Shown piece after piece: positions 40,373 to 48,700 of a stretch of DNA of 64,000 bases. The stretch is taken from the IMG/VR virus record IMGVR_UViG_3300027743_000026, positions 1 to 64,000 of that record, one strand, 5' to 3'. The first letter of the stretch is position 1, and each line of letters begins with the position of its first letter. The DNA is from a virus. A program made the position numbers and the translations under genes. The notes under the pieces are model-generated. The model saw nothing but the letters and a program-made list of their open reading frames with translations. It was not told the origin of the DNA and made no database searches.

Positions 40373-40978
40373 TCAGGATCGGGGCGGGCGCGCGTTGCGG
40401 CCCTTCGGGGTAACGGCGCCCGCCTTGTTCAGAAGGCCTTTACTGATCAGCGAATCCTTGGCCGCTTGCCATTGCTCGCGGGTCGGGAATTGCGGCGTTG
40501 AGTCGTCGCGGCGCCAAGGATATTCCGCTTGAGTCTTGGCCATGGTGTAACGGTCTTGACCGTTATAGCTCGACTTGAACGAACACGTTGCGCTTAACAC
40601 AATCGACTCGTGTTCGCTCAATTCCGGCGCCGGCGCCGGTAACAGGGCCGCGGCGTTGTCCGGGTGCACGTAGAACGTCAATCCCATATCCTTGCCGCAA
40701 AAGAGCGAGTGTTCGACTACGGCAAAGCCGGGCTTTAGCGTAATGTGCTGATCCTTGCGCGACGAATCCCATGGCGCCGACATATTGTCGGACGCGGCGA
40801 TAGCGTCACCAGTAGCGAGCTGAACAAACCGAAACGTGTTGCGGGTACCGCCGGACCATAGACCAGCGTCCGAAGGAATCGTGACTTGCGTCACCACGAC
40901 AGCCTTAAACTTTTTGCCCGTGTATCCGCCGCGCAATTGCGCGGGAATCATCGCGGCGTCTAGATAGATTGCGTTCAT
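40373..40978 (-). CDS. Unknown phage accessory protein
   Basis: 201 residues from ATG 40978, MNAIYLDAAMIPAQLRGGYT... . A beta-rich first half (VTQVTIPSDAGLWSGGTRNT) and a helical C-terminus (TREQWQAAKDSLISKGLLNK) that resembles a small winged-helix. Own module and terminator. Function unknown. Confidence 0.6.
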   Translation of the reverse strand: MNAIYLDAAMIPAQLRGGYTGKKFKAVVVTQVTIPSDAGLWSGGTRNTFRFVQLATGDAIAASDNMSAPWDSSRKDQHITLKPGFAVVEHSLFCGKDMGLTFYVHPDNAAALLPAPAPELSEHESIVLSATCSFKSSYNGQDRYTMAKTQAEYPWRRDDSTPQFPTREQWQAAKDSLISKGLLNKAGAVTPKGRNARPPRS

Positions 40979-41068
40979 GTCGGAGTCTCCTGGTGTTGCG
41001 AGCGGCTTCAACCGCCCTTCTGAACATTAGTCGTCAATACGTATGCCTAGGTTCAAAGGAAGAGTCAA
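40979..41068 (-). promoter_or_regulatory. Leader module copy 6: promoter, hairpin, RBS
   Basis: Leftward: TTGACT (41068-41063), 17-base spacer, CATACG (41045-41040), stem-loop GGGCGG-TTGAAG-CCGCTC (41017-41000), ACCAGGAGACT, ATG 40978. Confidence 0.8.
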
Positions 41069-41069
41069 C

Positions 41070-41285
41070 TTATTTTCGCATCAATCCAATCGAGACACGG
41101 TCGCGGGCGATAAACCGAGCGGCGCCCACATCGGCCAATATTTCGTCGCGCGCGTTCCACCATGCAAAGCGCTTATTTGGCGCCGCGACATAGTAGCAGC
41201 GGGATTCGCGGATCGTGGTTCCGTCGGGCTTATCCCAATGCAGAGTCACGCGCCATTGTCGGACCGTCGGAATATTGCGGGACAT
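41070..41285 (-). CDS. Small hypothetical protein
   Basis: 71 residues from ATG 41285, overlapping the stop of the gene upstream (TAATG). RQWRVTLHWDKPDGTTIRES then RCYYVAAPNKRFAWWNAR, beta-rich and basic. No family recognised. Confidence 0.6.
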   Translation of the reverse strand: MSRNIPTVRQWRVTLHWDKPDGTTIRESRCYYVAAPNKRFAWWNARDEILADVGAARFIARDRVSIGLMRK

Positions 41286-41758
41286 TAGCGAGCCCTCGCA
41301 AACGTCTTGACCTGATCGCGGGTAATTTCCCAAGGCGCGTCATATTTTGGCACCATACGAATCGCCTCGGTGCGAATTGCCTCGATAATCTTGCAAGCAA
41401 CCGACTCTTCATAGTCGTTAGTCTCGCAAGCCTGATAATCGAAACAAGAGCAACCGCTAAGGATCAGCCCGACAAGCTTGTGTTGCGGCAAAGACTCGAG
41501 CCCTGCAAACGGGCTGAACTTATAGGACGCGACCGACTCGCCCTCGCGACCGGGCGCCGTTTCCTCGGTTTCGTTTGGATAACGGTTCAGAACCGAGCGA
41601 AGATTCTCGCCTAGCAAGATTCGACCGGTTTCGGTCGCGTTGTCGCTGGTGATATCGATGCAACGGGCGGGACCGTCGACGAAATAGCGCAAGCGCTGCG
41701 ACACCGCGAAAGTCACAAGCGCGTCAATATGATCGTGCGAGACAACAAAAGCAGACAT
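41285..41758 (-). CDS. Conserved phage/plasmid accessory protein
   Basis: 157 residues. MSAFVVSHDHIDALVTFAVS ... LGENLRSVLNRYPNE ... CSCFDYQACETNDYEESVAC. This opening and the LGxxLxxxNxxSxxxRY-like pattern recur in uncharacterised proteins of phages and plasmids. Possibly an anti-host factor; unproven. Behind leader copy 7. Confidence 0.65.
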   Translation of the reverse strand: MSAFVVSHDHIDALVTFAVSQRLRYFVDGPARCIDITSDNATETGRILLGENLRSVLNRYPNETEETAPGREGESVASYKFSPFAGLESLPQHKLVGLILSGCSCFDYQACETNDYEESVACKIIEAIRTEAIRMVPKYDAPWEITRDQVKTFARAR

Positions 41759-41800
41759 TGGGATTCTCCTGGTGTTTGCGGCTTCAACCGCGGTTGAGAC
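41759..41800 (-). promoter_or_regulatory. Leader module copy 7: hairpin plus RBS, no promoter
   Basis: Between two genes of one operon. GCGG-TTGAAG-CCGC (41791-41778) then ACCAGGAGAAT before ATG 41758. As at copy 1, hairpin and RBS are kept where the promoter is absent. Confidence 0.75.
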
Positions 41801-41944
41801 TTAGGCGAGGGCGAGCGCGACCGCGCGCAAGCCCATCTGGCGGATGGCGTACCGGTCCGCGCGCATGACGCAAAACGAGACCTGAAAGCGGCCGAGTCGG
41901 ATAAACCGGATTCCGCCGACGCGCTTGTTAGAGTAGTTGAACAT
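41801..41944 (-). CDS. Small basic protein
   Basis: 47 residues, MFNYSNKRVGGIRFIRLGRF then QVSFCVMRADRYAIRQMGLR. Strongly basic. First gene of its operon, behind leader copy 8, so likely expressed. No family recognised. Confidence 0.6.
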   Translation of the reverse strand: MFNYSNKRVGGIRFIRLGRFQVSFCVMRADRYAIRQMGLRAVALALA

Positions 41945-42031
41945 TTTCCGTCTCCTGGTTCCGAGCGGCTTCAACCGCCCTTCTGAACATTAGTCGTTAA
42001 TACGTATGCCTAGGTTCAAAAGGAAATGCAA
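41945..42031 (-). promoter_or_regulatory. Leader module copy 8: promoter, hairpin, RBS
   Basis: Leftward: TTGCAT (42031-42026), 17-base spacer, CATACG (42008-42003), stem-loop GGGCGG-TTGAAG-CCGCTC (41980-41963), ACCAGGAGAC, ATG 41944. Rightmost module of the 37-42 kb block, pointing away from the terminase genes. Confidence 0.8.
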
Positions 42032-42199
42032 GAAAATTCGACACCTGGAATCAAATTAAATAGACTAGGATTCAAAGTCGGAGGGCCCGGAACCGGGCTC
42101 GGTTCAGGGCAAGGGCCCGAAAAACCAGGGCTTGAACGGTACCCGACTACCAAATGACGGGCCGACTCGCCGGAACAAAACTAAATTAGCAGGCTAATA

Positions 42200-42769
42200 A
42201 TGCCGAAGGGCGGAATTCGCGCGGGCGCCGGGCGCCCCAAGGGCTCGGGAAAAGGCCATCGGGTCGTGGTCGAGAATCCCGACGGGCTCATGCCTATCGA
42301 ATGGATGCTAGCGGTTATGCGCGACCCGCTAACCGAGCCGTTACGCCGCGACCGGATGGCGGAAATAGCGGCGCCCTATCTGCATTCGAGACTCGCCGCG
42401 GTGTCCGTTACTGGTGAAGTGAAGGGCAGCACGTCAAACACCACAAACAACACGGTTAACATCTTTGCGGTGCCGCGCGGCGCCGCAGTGAATCTCAAAG
42501 ATGGAACGGTCGAAGTCGAAGGCATTGCGACCACGGACCTAGCAGCGCTTGAACCGTTCGAAGGCACACCCGCGCTCCCGGATCAGAGCGACGCGAATCG
42601 GGGCACGCAACCACCCAAGGGCCCGTTGCCCGTGCACGGTGTCGACACTAGCAACGTAACACGACTCAAGCGACCTGGTGAACCGGGCGCCATGGTGCAA
42701 CGGGTATTTGATGCGCTCGACAAGCGCGACACCAGCGACACTGGCAACACCAGCGACTCGAGCGCGTGA
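42200..42769 (+). CDS. Terminase small subunit-like protein
   Basis: 189 residues. GGIRAGAGRPKGSGKGHRVV at the start is a small-terminase-like DNA-binding opening, followed by PIEWMLAVMRDPLTEPLRRD and RMAEIAAPYLHSRLA, the conserved helical block of this phage family. The C-terminus is disordered. It recognises phage DNA for packaging together with the large subunit at 43977. Confidence 0.75.
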   Translation: MPKGGIRAGAGRPKGSGKGHRVVVENPDGLMPIEWMLAVMRDPLTEPLRRDRMAEIAAPYLHSRLAAVSVTGEVKGSTSNTTNNTVNIFAVPRGAAVNLKDGTVEVEGIATTDLAALEPFEGTPALPDQSDANRGTQPPKGPLPVHGVDTSNVTRLKRPGEPGAMVQRVFDALDKRDTSDTGNTSDSSA

Positions 42770-43112
42770 ACCAGGGCCCGCGCCGGGGCTCGCGGCCGCT
42801 CGGCAATGCACTAAGCCGCATGCCATAAGGCTAATGCGCGCCTAGCGGGCGGTACACTAAGCCGCCCGACGGGCGCCCGGCGCCGTCGGCAGTATGGTCC
42901 CCAGTATGGGCAGGATAGCGCGGGCGCCAGATAGTCCAGTAATATCAATGGGGCGACGCGGACACACTATCCGCGCCTAGCAGAAGCTATTCTGAAACCC
43001 GTTAGCTAAAAGCGTCGAAATTTGGGGGCGGCACGCCCTCTCTATGGTTTTCAAGCTTTTGATTTTTGCGGAGTTTTTGCAAAAAATTTTTTCCCGCGTA
43101 GGAATAAAATCA
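42770..43112. other. Non-coding gap with direct repeats, candidate packaging site
   Basis: 343 bases without a convincing gene. CACTAAGCCGC occurs at 42809-42819 and 42855-42865; CAGTATGG occurs at 42890-42897 and 42902-42909; GCGGA...TCCGC forms a small hairpin near 42960. An AT-rich run precedes the next gene. A position next to terminase small suits a pac or cos site. Confidence 0.5.
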
Positions 43113-43394
43113 ATGCGCCTACCGATACCCGACGACTGCGGCCGCGCTGCCCGAGAGCTGATTGCGCACGGCCTGGACCCGAACGAGCACCTTGAGTTCA
43201 TGCGCGGCGACGAGGTCAGCCTCCACGGCACCGCCCGCGCCTTCGCCACCCGCACCGTGGTCGAGACCCCGAACGGTCCCCGTCACGCGCCCTACCGGCC
43301 CTTCGATCGCACGGCAATGGTGCGTCTGGGCCTGGTGGTAGACCCGCCGGTGCGGCGAAAGCGCCGGCCGGCAAGATTGATCGTCCAGGACTGA
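43113..43394 (+). CDS. Small hypothetical protein
   Basis: 93 residues from ATG 43113 (AGGA upstream), MRLPIPDDCGRAARELIAHG... . A mixed fold with GDEVSLHGTARAFATRTVVE and a basic end. Lies between the terminase subunits; no motif recognised. Confidence 0.55.
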   Translation: MRLPIPDDCGRAARELIAHGLDPNEHLEFMRGDEVSLHGTARAFATRTVVETPNGPRHAPYRPFDRTAMVRLGLVVDPPVRRKRRPARLIVQD

Positions 43395-43432
43395 AAACGC
43401 ACGTACGGGCTCCTCGTCGCCTCGGGAACGCA

Positions 43433-43651
43433 ATGCCTTCAAATGCGGAGAAACGGGCCCTGATTGCGACCGCCCTGAACGAGGCGCTGGCCACACGGGT
43501 GATCCGGCTGTTTGAGGCGCTGTGTTCGGCAGAGAACATAGAGCTGGGGTTGATCCGGTTTAGTGAAGGAATGACCCAGGCTATGGAAGCCTACGAGGCA
43601 GCGAATGACCCCAATGCCCCGTGGTGCGGCGGCCGCCGGCTGGACGTGTAA
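43433..43651 (+). CDS. Small helical protein
   Basis: 72 residues, helical (ALIATALNEALATRVIRLFE), ending GGRRLDV. Overlaps the next start by one base (TAATG). Function unknown. Confidence 0.55.
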   Translation: MPSNAEKRALIATALNEALATRVIRLFEALCSAENIELGLIRFSEGMTQAMEAYEAANDPNAPWCGGRRLDV

Positions 43652-43974
43652 TGCGGTTCCGGCCGGCGGACGACCCACGCAACACCGTCGATGACATCCC
43701 CGGGGTCACCACCGACAAGACCGAGCCCGGGACGCCGGTGGAATGGGAGGATAATTTTCTCTCCAACACCTTCGCCTGGGCCAGCTACCGGCTGGTCCCG
43801 GATTGGTGCCAGACCCCGGAGCACTTCACTTCGCGGTTCACGCAATACCTCTTTACCGACTGTCCCTGCTGCCTGTTCTGGCGCGGATTGACCTTTGGCT
43901 ACGTGGTCGGCGGCGTTGTCGGGGCCATCGTCGGCATGATCGTGATGTGGTTGGGTGCGCAATGGTTGCACTAG
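43651..43974 (+). CDS. Small membrane protein before terminase large
   Basis: 107 residues from ATG 43651. A soluble N-terminus with a cysteine cluster (CPCC) is followed by one glycine-rich membrane helix at the end (GYVVGGVVGAIVGMIVMWLG). Unusual product for a packaging operon; role unknown. Confidence 0.55.
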   Translation: MRFRPADDPRNTVDDIPGVTTDKTEPGTPVEWEDNFLSNTFAWASYRLVPDWCQTPEHFTSRFTQYLFTDCPCCLFWRGLTFGYVVGGVVGAIVGMIVMWLGAQWLH

Positions 43975-43976
43975 TG

Positions 43977-45182
43977 ATGGGCGAGAACTTCACCCGCACG
44001 CTGTTCGCCAAGAACGTGCGACACAAGGCCCTGTATGGCGGCCGCGGCTCCGGCAAGACCTGGTCGATCGGCTCCTACCTGGTCTACACCGCCAACACCG
44101 AAAGGAAGCGCATCATCTGCGCCCGGCAGTTTCAGAACTCGATCCGGGACAGCTCCAAGGATCTGATCGAGCGCCGCATCCGCGACTTCGAGCTGGACCG
44201 CGAATTCAGTCTGACCGACCGCGCCATCACCCATCGCAAGACCGGCTCGGAGTTCTTGTTCATCGGGCTCGAGCGCAACATCGAGAGCATCCGTAGCTTG
44301 GAAGGCGCCGACATCGTGTGGATCGACGAGGCCCGCACCATCTCCAACCGCTCGATGGAGATTCTGCTGCCCACCGTGCGGGCGCCCGGCTCGCAGCTGA
44401 TCTGGTCCTGGAATCCTGAGGATCCTCTGGACCCGGTCGACGCCTATTTCCGCGCCGGCAAGCCACCGCCCAATTCGGTGATCACGTTCGTCGACTACAA
44501 CGACAATCCGTACTTCAAGCACACCACTTTGCCGCACGAGATGGAGGTCCTAAAACGCGGAAATTTCAACAGATATCGCCATGTTTGGCTGGGAGAATAC
44601 GATTTATCGTACGATTCCAAGGTATTTTCCAACATTCGCGTCGGCCGCATCGACGTGCCCTACGAAACTCCGCCGCTCTACGGCATGGACTTCGGTTTCG
44701 GCAAGGATCCGAGCTTCGTGGTCAAGTGCTATCACCTGGAGAAGACCAAACAGATTTTCATCGCCGCTGAGGCCACCGGCAGAGTTGCCTTGGACATGCT
44801 GCCGGCGATGTTGCGCACCGTGATCGCCGACGATGGCGACCTGGTGAAGGCCGACGCCTCACAGCCTGGCACCATCGAGTTTTTGCAGGCGCGCGGCTTC
44901 AATATCCACGCCGCCAACAAGGGACCAGGCTCGGTCAAGAGTGGCATCAACTTCCTGCAGGGCTACGAGATCGTCATCGACCCGAATTGCGAGGCGATGC
45001 GCGAGGAAGCCCGCCTTTACAGCTGGATGACCGACAAGCTCACTGGCAGAGTTCTCTCCGCCCCGGTCGACGCCTACAATCACGGTTGGGACGCCGTGCG
45101 CTACGCCACTGAGTCAGCCCAGGTCGAAAGCGCCATGGAAGGCAACAGTAACGGCGGCGTGATGTCGCTGAAGATATGGTGA
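43977..45182 (+). CDS. terL: Terminase large subunit
   Basis: 401 residues if it starts at ATG 43977; ATG 43962 and GTG 43974 are also possible. GGRGSGKT (about 26) is Walker A and DIVWIDEA (about 115) Walker B of the packaging ATPase; GMDFGFGKDPS and ADASQP with AYNHGWDAVRYA give the acidic residues of the C-terminal RNase H-like nuclease. Terminase_3-like family. Packages DNA into the prohead. Confidence 0.9.
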   Translation: MGENFTRTLFAKNVRHKALYGGRGSGKTWSIGSYLVYTANTERKRIICARQFQNSIRDSSKDLIERRIRDFELDREFSLTDRAITHRKTGSEFLFIGLERNIESIRSLEGADIVWIDEARTISNRSMEILLPTVRAPGSQLIWSWNPEDPLDPVDAYFRAGKPPPNSVITFVDYNDNPYFKHTTLPHEMEVLKRGNFNRYRHVWLGEYDLSYDSKVFSNIRVGRIDVPYETPPLYGMDFGFGKDPSFVVKCYHLEKTKQIFIAAEATGRVALDMLPAMLRTVIADDGDLVKADASQPGTIEFLQARGFNIHAANKGPGSVKSGINFLQGYEIVIDPNCEAMREEARLYSWMTDKLTGRVLSAPVDAYNHGWDAVRYATESAQVESAMEGNSNGGVMSLKIW

Positions 45183-45523
45183 GCGGCTCGGGTCAACCGC
45201 TCCTTGGTCTCTCGACTCGACGCTTTGGTGCCTGCTTTCCCTGCGTCTTGGGAGCGTCCGTGGAGCACCTTCGGACCTGAATGCGCGCGTTGACGACCTT
45301 GAACGGAAGATACCATCCTCGCGAGAGAACCGCAGGTCGCCTTTCTGAACTCCGAGCCGCGCGCTACCCGAAGGAAAATGCCCTCGCGAGGTAGTTAGTA
45401 ATGTTCGATCACCGCCTGGCAAGCCGTAACTTCTACACCAGCCGGCGCCACTGGCCGGGATTATCGGCGCGGGAGTGGCCGAGCCGCTGGCGGACACCGG
45501 ACGGCCATGCCGGTGACTTCAGC
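45183..45523. other. Non-coding gap after terminase
   Basis: 341 bases. GAGCGG...CCGCTC right after the terminase stop makes a small hairpin (about 45182-45203). Short frames exist but none has a ribosome-binding site or a recognisable product. Confidence 0.5.
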
Positions 45524-45793
45524 TCACCATCGCCGCCTTCGTCTGATGATGTAGCCACCGTAGCCGTAGCCGCCGCGCCATCCGCACAGACCCTGAATAA
45601 ACCCGATGATGCAGACGCCGAGCAGTGGCCACCGCATGCTGAGGATGACCAAGGAGAAAATGGTGGTGGCGGTGATGATCCAGGCCATTCCCTCGCCAAA
45701 GCTGGCTTGGTCACGCGGCGCGGTGAAGATGAACAGCAGAACGACTGCCATCCAGACTAAGGAAAAGATTTCAGATTTACTGAGCGGACGCAT
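45524..45793 (-). CDS. Leftward membrane protein inside the late region
   Basis: 89 residues with two or three membrane helices (LVWMAVVLLFIFTA; AWIITATTIFSLVIL; PLLGVCIIGFIQGL) and an Arg-rich end. It is the only leftward gene in the packaging/head region and carries a full leader module, so it belongs to the accessory regulon rather than the late operon. Confidence 0.65.
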   Translation of the reverse strand: MRPLSKSEIFSLVWMAVVLLFIFTAPRDQASFGEGMAWIITATTIFSLVILSMRWPLLGVCIIGFIQGLCGWRGGYGYGGYIIRRRRRW

Positions 45794-45868
45794 AATTTAG
45801 TTCTCCTGGTTGGGCTGCTTCATCAGCCGGTATGGTTAGTTGATATACGGGTTCAAAGAGGATTGCAA
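45794..45868 (-). promoter_or_regulatory. Leader module copy 9: promoter, hairpin, RBS
   Basis: Leftward: TTGCAA (45868-45863), 17-base spacer, TATCAA (45845-45840), stem-loop GGCTG-ATGAAG-CAGCC (45828-45813), ACCAGGAGAAC, ATG 45793. The first loop base differs (A for T) while the stem stays complementary. It is about 4 kb from the nearest other copy. Confidence 0.75.
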
Positions 45869-45912
45869 CCGTTATTTTTTCGTTTATTTGCTAGTGCTGG
45901 ATGGAGGCCGCC

Positions 45913-46122
45913 ATGAAGGAACGGTGGACGGCAGAGGAACTGGCTTACCAGGCCAAGATTGACGAGGTGGTCGAGGACGAGCGCTTTCGCCTTGAGCGTC
46001 AGATTCGCCGGCCGTTGACCGTCGCCGACAGCTTTCGCTTCGACATGTGGGTGGCCAACTATGAGGAAAGGGCCTGGCGGCAGTTTTACGGGCCGCCCAA
46101 GTCGGTAGGAGCAAGGCCATGA
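45913..46122 (+). CDS. Small helical protein
   Basis: 69 residues from ATG 45913 (GGAGG six bases upstream), MKERWTAEELAYQAKIDEVV..., helical and charged. ATGA overlap with the next gene. No family recognised. Confidence 0.6.
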   Translation: MKERWTAEELAYQAKIDEVVEDERFRLERQIRRPLTVADSFRFDMWVANYEERAWRQFYGPPKSVGARP

Positions 46123-46292
46123 CCCAGGCGCAATTCGACAGCTTGCCGTATGCGGTGCAGCTGCGCTGGAAGAACGAGGTCGACGGACTGCGGCGGCCGT
46201 CGCCGGATCTGATCGAGATCACCGAGTGGTGTCTGTCGGGCGCACAACGACCAGTGCCGCCGCCCGGCTTCTCGTATTTTTACATGCAATGA
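46119..46292 (+). CDS. Small hypothetical protein
   Basis: 57 residues, MTQAQFDSLPYAVQLRWKNE... . Linked by ATGA overlaps to both neighbours and preceded by TAGGAGC. Function unknown. Confidence 0.55.
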   Translation: MTQAQFDSLPYAVQLRWKNEVDGLRRPSPDLIEITEWCLSGAQRPVPPPGFSYFYMQ

Positions 46293-46480
46293 AAACGATG
46301 TGGTGGCAGGGCTGGGGCACGCCGCGTCAGATCCGTGAGCGACTGATGGTGACGTGCCCGTGCTGCCGCGGCAAAGGTCACATCAACCTGATTACGCACG
46401 ACGACGCAAAAAGCCGAACCGTGTTGACACATTTGCGTTGTTTGCAATGTGATGGGACCGGGGAGATCGAGGAGCTTTAG
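46289..46480 (+). CDS. DnaJ-like zinc-finger protein
   Basis: 63 residues. CPCCRGKGH and CLQCDGTGEI are two CxxCxGxG-type motifs, the zinc pair found in DnaJ. No J domain. Could help fold or hold head proteins; unproven. Confidence 0.6.
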   Translation: MKTMWWQGWGTPRQIRERLMVTCPCCRGKGHINLITHDDAKSRTVLTHLRCLQCDGTGEIEEL

Positions 46481-46482
46481 CC

Positions 46483-46686
46483 ATGGCTAAGCTGTCCGCG
46501 CGCTCTCGCAACAAGCTGTCGAGCAAGTCGTTCGCTTTATCTGGGCGTCGCTATCCGATCCATGACCGATCGCACGCCGCTAACGCTCTCGCCCGCTGCA
46601 GCAAGCACTGCACGCCGAGTCAAAAAGCTACGGTTCGCGGAAAGGTATGTGCTCGGTATCCTTCTCTCCCGAGCTGTAAGAAATAG
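46483..46686 (+). CDS. Conserved phage protein, cysteine-rich variant
   Basis: 67 residues. NKLSSKSFALSGRRYPIHDR then SHAANALARCSKHCTPSQKA is a widespread phage sequence. Here three or more positions usually occupied by Val or Gly are cysteine (ARCSKHC, VCARYP, SC), in line with the cysteine-rich virion genes downstream. Confidence 0.65.
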   Translation: MAKLSARSRNKLSSKSFALSGRRYPIHDRSHAANALARCSKHCTPSQKATVRGKVCARYPSLPSCKK

Positions 46687-46695
46687 GAGCGCCTT

Positions 46696-46905
46696 GTGGG
46701 TTGTGGTTGTGGTGGCGGTAAATCGTTTTCGGGACGCAGCGTATCGCGCGGCGGCAGTGTTGGGCGTGCGTCGATGGGGGCGCCAGTGAACTTCAAGCCG
46801 GGGCCAGGCGTGCCGATGCCGCATGCACCGCAGACAGCGCCGCAGCACATCGTGCAATCGGCTTCGCTGGCGCAGCGCAGAGCACAAACTCGACGATCGG
46901 TATGA
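46696..46905 (+). CDS. Small Gly/Cys-start protein
   Basis: 69 residues from GTG 46696 (TAGGAGC upstream): MGCGCGGGKSFSGRSVSRGG, then a proline-rich section. Low complexity, may be disordered or a small virion component. Confidence 0.5.
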   Translation: MGCGCGGGKSFSGRSVSRGGSVGRASMGAPVNFKPGPGVPMPHAPQTAPQHIVQSASLAQRRAQTRRSV

Positions 46906-47228
46906 CCTTCGCGCAGCTGACCGACAAGGTCGCACGCGCGGCTGGTCACCCGATCGCTGTCGCCAGCTCGATCGTTCTGGTCATCGTCTGGGCTTTGTTG
47001 GGCCCGCACTACGGCTGGTCGGAAGATCATCAGCTCTGGATCAACACCTCGACCACCATCGTGACATTCTGGTTGGTGTTCTTCATCCAAGCCACGCAGA
47101 ATCGCGACACGCTCGCGCTGCAAGCCAAGATCGATGAGCTGATCCGCGCGACTGACAAAGCGCGCAACGAGTTCATCGCCATCGACAAGCGCTCGACCGA
47201 CGAAGTCGAGCAGATGCGCGGCACCTAA
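46902..47228 (+). CDS. Low-affinity iron permease-like membrane protein
   Basis: 108 residues, ATGA-coupled. Two membrane helices (IAVASSIVLVIVWALLG and TSTTIVTFWLVFFIQATQ) followed by NRDTLALQAKIDELIRATDK match the small family annotated as low-affinity iron permease. Metal transport by such proteins is uncertain; a phage copy beside head genes is unusual. Confidence 0.65.
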   Translation: MTFAQLTDKVARAAGHPIAVASSIVLVIVWALLGPHYGWSEDHQLWINTSTTIVTFWLVFFIQATQNRDTLALQAKIDELIRATDKARNEFIAIDKRSTDEVEQMRGT

Positions 47229-47386
47229 TCGAGTTGCGGAACCTGCCCATCACGCGATCCCTCGATCTCGCGGCGACAGTGGGAGCGACCAGGGAAAGCA
47301 AGAGGGTACGGCCTAGGACCCCAGTCGCAGGGTAGGCACGACCCTCATCCCGTTTCATAGCTCTGACCGATGGACAAGCGGCCCCC

Positions 47387-48700
47387 ATGGCGCTGCGCGA
47401 TCTCCTATTCACCAAGAAGAAGCCTGACCGCCCGGTCTCGGATGAGCCCGAGAGTCCCATCTTTGTGATGGCGGGGCGCTCGGTTCGCTTGTTGCCGCCG
47501 ATGGCGGCGATGACCGCGGAGATCGCACAACGCAAGAGCCCGCAGCTCTACCGCATCACCAACTACGTCGCTTCGGCGGTGCAGTCGGTGCCGTGGTTCT
47601 GCGAGCCGGATCCTGACGTCATCGCCATGGAGCAGGCTGGTCCAGCCAAGGTCAAGGCGATCAACGATCTGCTGAAGTATCCCAACGACACGTTCAACGC
47701 CAAGCAGCTGCAGTATTGGATCGCGATGAACTTGATGCTCTACGCCAGAGCGCATTTTAAGGTTGGCGTGTCCTCGGCCGGCGTCCCTAACGGGATCTAT
47801 ACACTCGACGCTAAGCAAATGAGCGCCGTGCTCAATTCGCGTGGCACCGTCGATTACTACGAATATGGTAATGGGATATCCAAGCAGAAACTGCTCACGC
47901 GCCGGGGTTCGGAGCTGAAAGGCGGGCTGGACGCCTACGGTGCCGAGATCAGCTTTCCCTCTCTCACCGGTCAGGTCGACTACAAGAACAGTCCCGCGGC
48001 GATCGAATGCATCGCCCAGCCGATCGCCATTATCCACGCGCTGATGCAGCGTGCACTCGACACCGCCTCTGGTCACCCCAACGTCAAATACGTGATCTCG
48101 GCCGAGAAAACGCTCAACAAAAAGCAGCAAGAGGCGCTCGAGAAACACATGGCGGCGTCGGCGCCAGGCGAGGATGAATCGGGACAAGTGTTGTTTCTGT
48201 TCAACACCACGATCAAAGTCGACAAGCTCGACAACCAGCTCGCCGACATCCACTCCAAGATCCCGCTCGACGACATGACTCGACAGATTGCCGGTGTGTT
48301 TGGCGTACCGGTGCCGCTCCTTAGCCTGGGCTCGGCCGATGCTGCCAAGTACGCCGGCAACTATGTCGAGGCACGGCTGGCGTTCTGGCAAGATACCATC
48401 CTGCCCTGCTACCTGGCGCCGATCGCCGCCGGCATGACGCAGGCAATCTGCCCGCCAGGCGCGCGTATCACCTTCGATCTTGACGCCATTCCTGCGCTTT
48501 GGAAGGGCCGCGCCGAACTCGGCGAGACCCTGAGCAAGGTTACCTTCCTGACTGTGACCGAGAAGCGCGGAGTTCTCGACTTCAAGCCAACGACTGAAGA
48601 GCTGGATACGGCGAAACCGCCAGTACCCGCGCCGGCGCCGCCGGTGAGACCAACAAAGGACGAGGATACCAAAGTGATCGAATTTCAAGGGAGGTCGTGA
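47387..48700 (+). CDS. Portal protein (HK97-type)
   Basis: 437 residues. RITNYVASAVQSVPWFCEPD and VDYKNSPAAIECIAQPIAII, later VPVPLLSLGSADAAKYAGNY, follow HK97-family portals. The C-terminus is a Pro-rich tail. Forms the dodecameric DNA channel of the head. Overlaps the protease gene at its stop. Confidence 0.85.
   Translation: MALRDLLFTKKKPDRPVSDEPESPIFVMAGRSVRLLPPMAAMTAEIAQRKSPQLYRITNYVASAVQSVPWFCEPDPDVIAMEQAGPAKVKAINDLLKYPNDTFNAKQLQYWIAMNLMLYARAHFKVGVSSAGVPNGIYTLDAKQMSAVLNSRGTVDYYEYGNGISKQKLLTRRGSELKGGLDAYGAEISFPSLTGQVDYKNSPAAIECIAQPIAIIHALMQRALDTASGHPNVKYVISAEKTLNKKQQEALEKHMAASAPGEDESGQVLFLFNTTIKVDKLDNQLADIHSKIPLDDMTRQIAGVFGVPVPLLSLGSADAAKYAGNYVEARLAFWQDTILPCYLAPIAAGMTQAICPPGARITFDLDAIPALWKGRAELGETLSKVTFLTVTEKRGVLDFKPTTEELDTAKPPVPAPAPPVRPTKDEDTKVIEFQGRS

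Noticed and set aside
42083-42117. Terminator before terminase small
   Set aside because: GGGCCC arms can pair and AAAAA follows, but there is no T-run on the rightward strand, so function is unclear.
45401-45760. Rightward 119-codon frame
   Set aside because: Largely opposite the leftward membrane gene that has a full leader module; Pro/Asp-rich shadow.
47405-48688. 427-codon leftward open frame
   Set aside because: Antisense shadow of the portal gene, which has clear family motifs.
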